Below are positions 5,824 to 6,078 of a stretch of 6,078 nt of DNA, piece after piece. Numbering within the stretch: the stretch's first letter is position 1; every line of letters begins with the position of its first letter. The position numbers and the translations under genes are program-made. The notes under the pieces are model-generated. The model had not been told where the DNA came from, searched no databases, and saw nothing but the letters and a program-made list of their open reading frames with translations. Source of the stretch: Fidelibacterota bacterium (lineage in GTDB: Bacteria; Fidelibacterota; Marinisomatia; Marinisomatales; CAZVFT01); NCBI GenBank assembly GCA_014381485.1, contig JACNLN010000169.1:1-6078 (forward strand), read 5' to 3'.

Positions 5824-6078
5824 TATTTTTTAAAATTTAACTATGATACAAATTAGTCCAAAAAGATTTATTTATATTCTAGACTTTTAATTATGTGAGA
5901 GACTCTCTGGTAGGACGCGGTCACAGTCTGTTGTTGATGTATGCAACTCTTATGCAGGACGTAGCGTCACGTATGAGCATTGGTTAGCGAATATTCGTAA
6001 TGATTTTTCCATAAATGGGAGGAGAGCTCGTATGTAAAACTGAAAACAACTAAGAGATGCCTTGTGTAGTATATATTA
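5824..6078. other. right-end region without a supportable gene, rich in inverted repeats
   Basis: No frame gives a convincing protein. The longest reading on + (GTG at 5895 to TAG at 5984-5986, 30 codons) resembles nothing I know. The first 60 bases are very A/T-rich and must hold the promoter of the CNNM-type gene; a weak -10 (TATCAT on -, 5848-5843) is the best I see. From 5895 the composition becomes more G/C-balanced and structured: GAGAG-A-CTCTC (5897-5907), an imperfect hairpin (5944-5982) and the palindrome CGAATATTCG (5988-5997). Further right is a strong Shine-Dalgarno-like GGGAGGAG (6017-6024), followed by ATG TAA (6032-6037). It could be a small RNA, a decayed gene, or an element continuing past the edge. 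Confidence 0.4.
5944..5982. repeat. imperfect hairpin (nested inverted repeat)
   Basis: Nested pairs run inward as CAA/TTG (5944-5946 with 5980-5982), CTC/GAG (5947-5949 with 5975-5977) after a two-base CA bulge, one T-T mismatch, and TA/TA. An internal loop follows, then GACG/CGTC (5958-5961 with 5965-5968) closing a TAG loop. No T-run follows, so it is not an intrinsic terminator. It could be part of a structured RNA or a recombination or binding site; the function is unknown. Confidence 0.45.

Noticed and set aside
5943..5988. Integron attC-like site (GCAAC ... GTTAGC around a hairpin with bulged bases)
   Set aside because: It is shorter than known attC sites, the boxes do not fit RYYYAAC/GTTRRRY, and there is no integrase or cassette-like gene array nearby.

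Overview
This window looks like an AT-rich bacterial chromosome from a Gram-negative (diderm) lineage. It has an outer-membrane barrel protein of the DUF5723/PorV-FadL-like type and an LptF/LptG family lipopolysaccharide-transport permease. Three of its four complete genes have A/T-rich leaders with no Shine-Dalgarno match. Together these suggest the Fibrobacterota-Chlorobiota-Bacteroidota (FCB) group, for example Marinimicrobia/Marinisomatota or a relative. This assignment is inference; there is no rRNA or other phylogenetic marker here.

Layout, left to right. Positions 1-210 (+) hold the C-terminal part of a four-helix-bundle protein of the 23S rRNA intervening-sequence family, whose start lies outside the window. 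It is followed by a degenerate 7-bp tandem repeat (about 285-333; C-rich on +, telomere-like TATAGGG on -). Next on + is a signal-peptide-bearing outer-membrane beta-barrel protein (391-1770). Its stop codon directly abuts the stop codon of the convergent LptF/LptG permease gene (1771-2862, -), with no intergenic base and no visible terminator. Going right, the - strand also carries an alanine/glycine:cation symporter (3112-4479) and a CNNM/HlyC-CorC-type membrane protein with CBS domains (4615-5823). The last 255 bases have no supportable gene but contain several inverted repeats.

How the genes work together: the three - strand genes share a direction but are separated by 135 and 249 bases, so they need not be one operon. 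All encode inner-membrane proteins: divalent-cation/Na+ handling (CNNM/CorC), Na+-driven small amino-acid uptake (AGCS) and lipopolysaccharide extraction (LptF/G). The + strand barrel protein would sit in the outer membrane. I see no defence system, CRISPR array, tRNA, rRNA, insertion sequence or integrase. The gene content is ordinary housekeeping, and the less explained parts are the heptamer repeat beside the four-helix-bundle gene and the structured non-coding right end.
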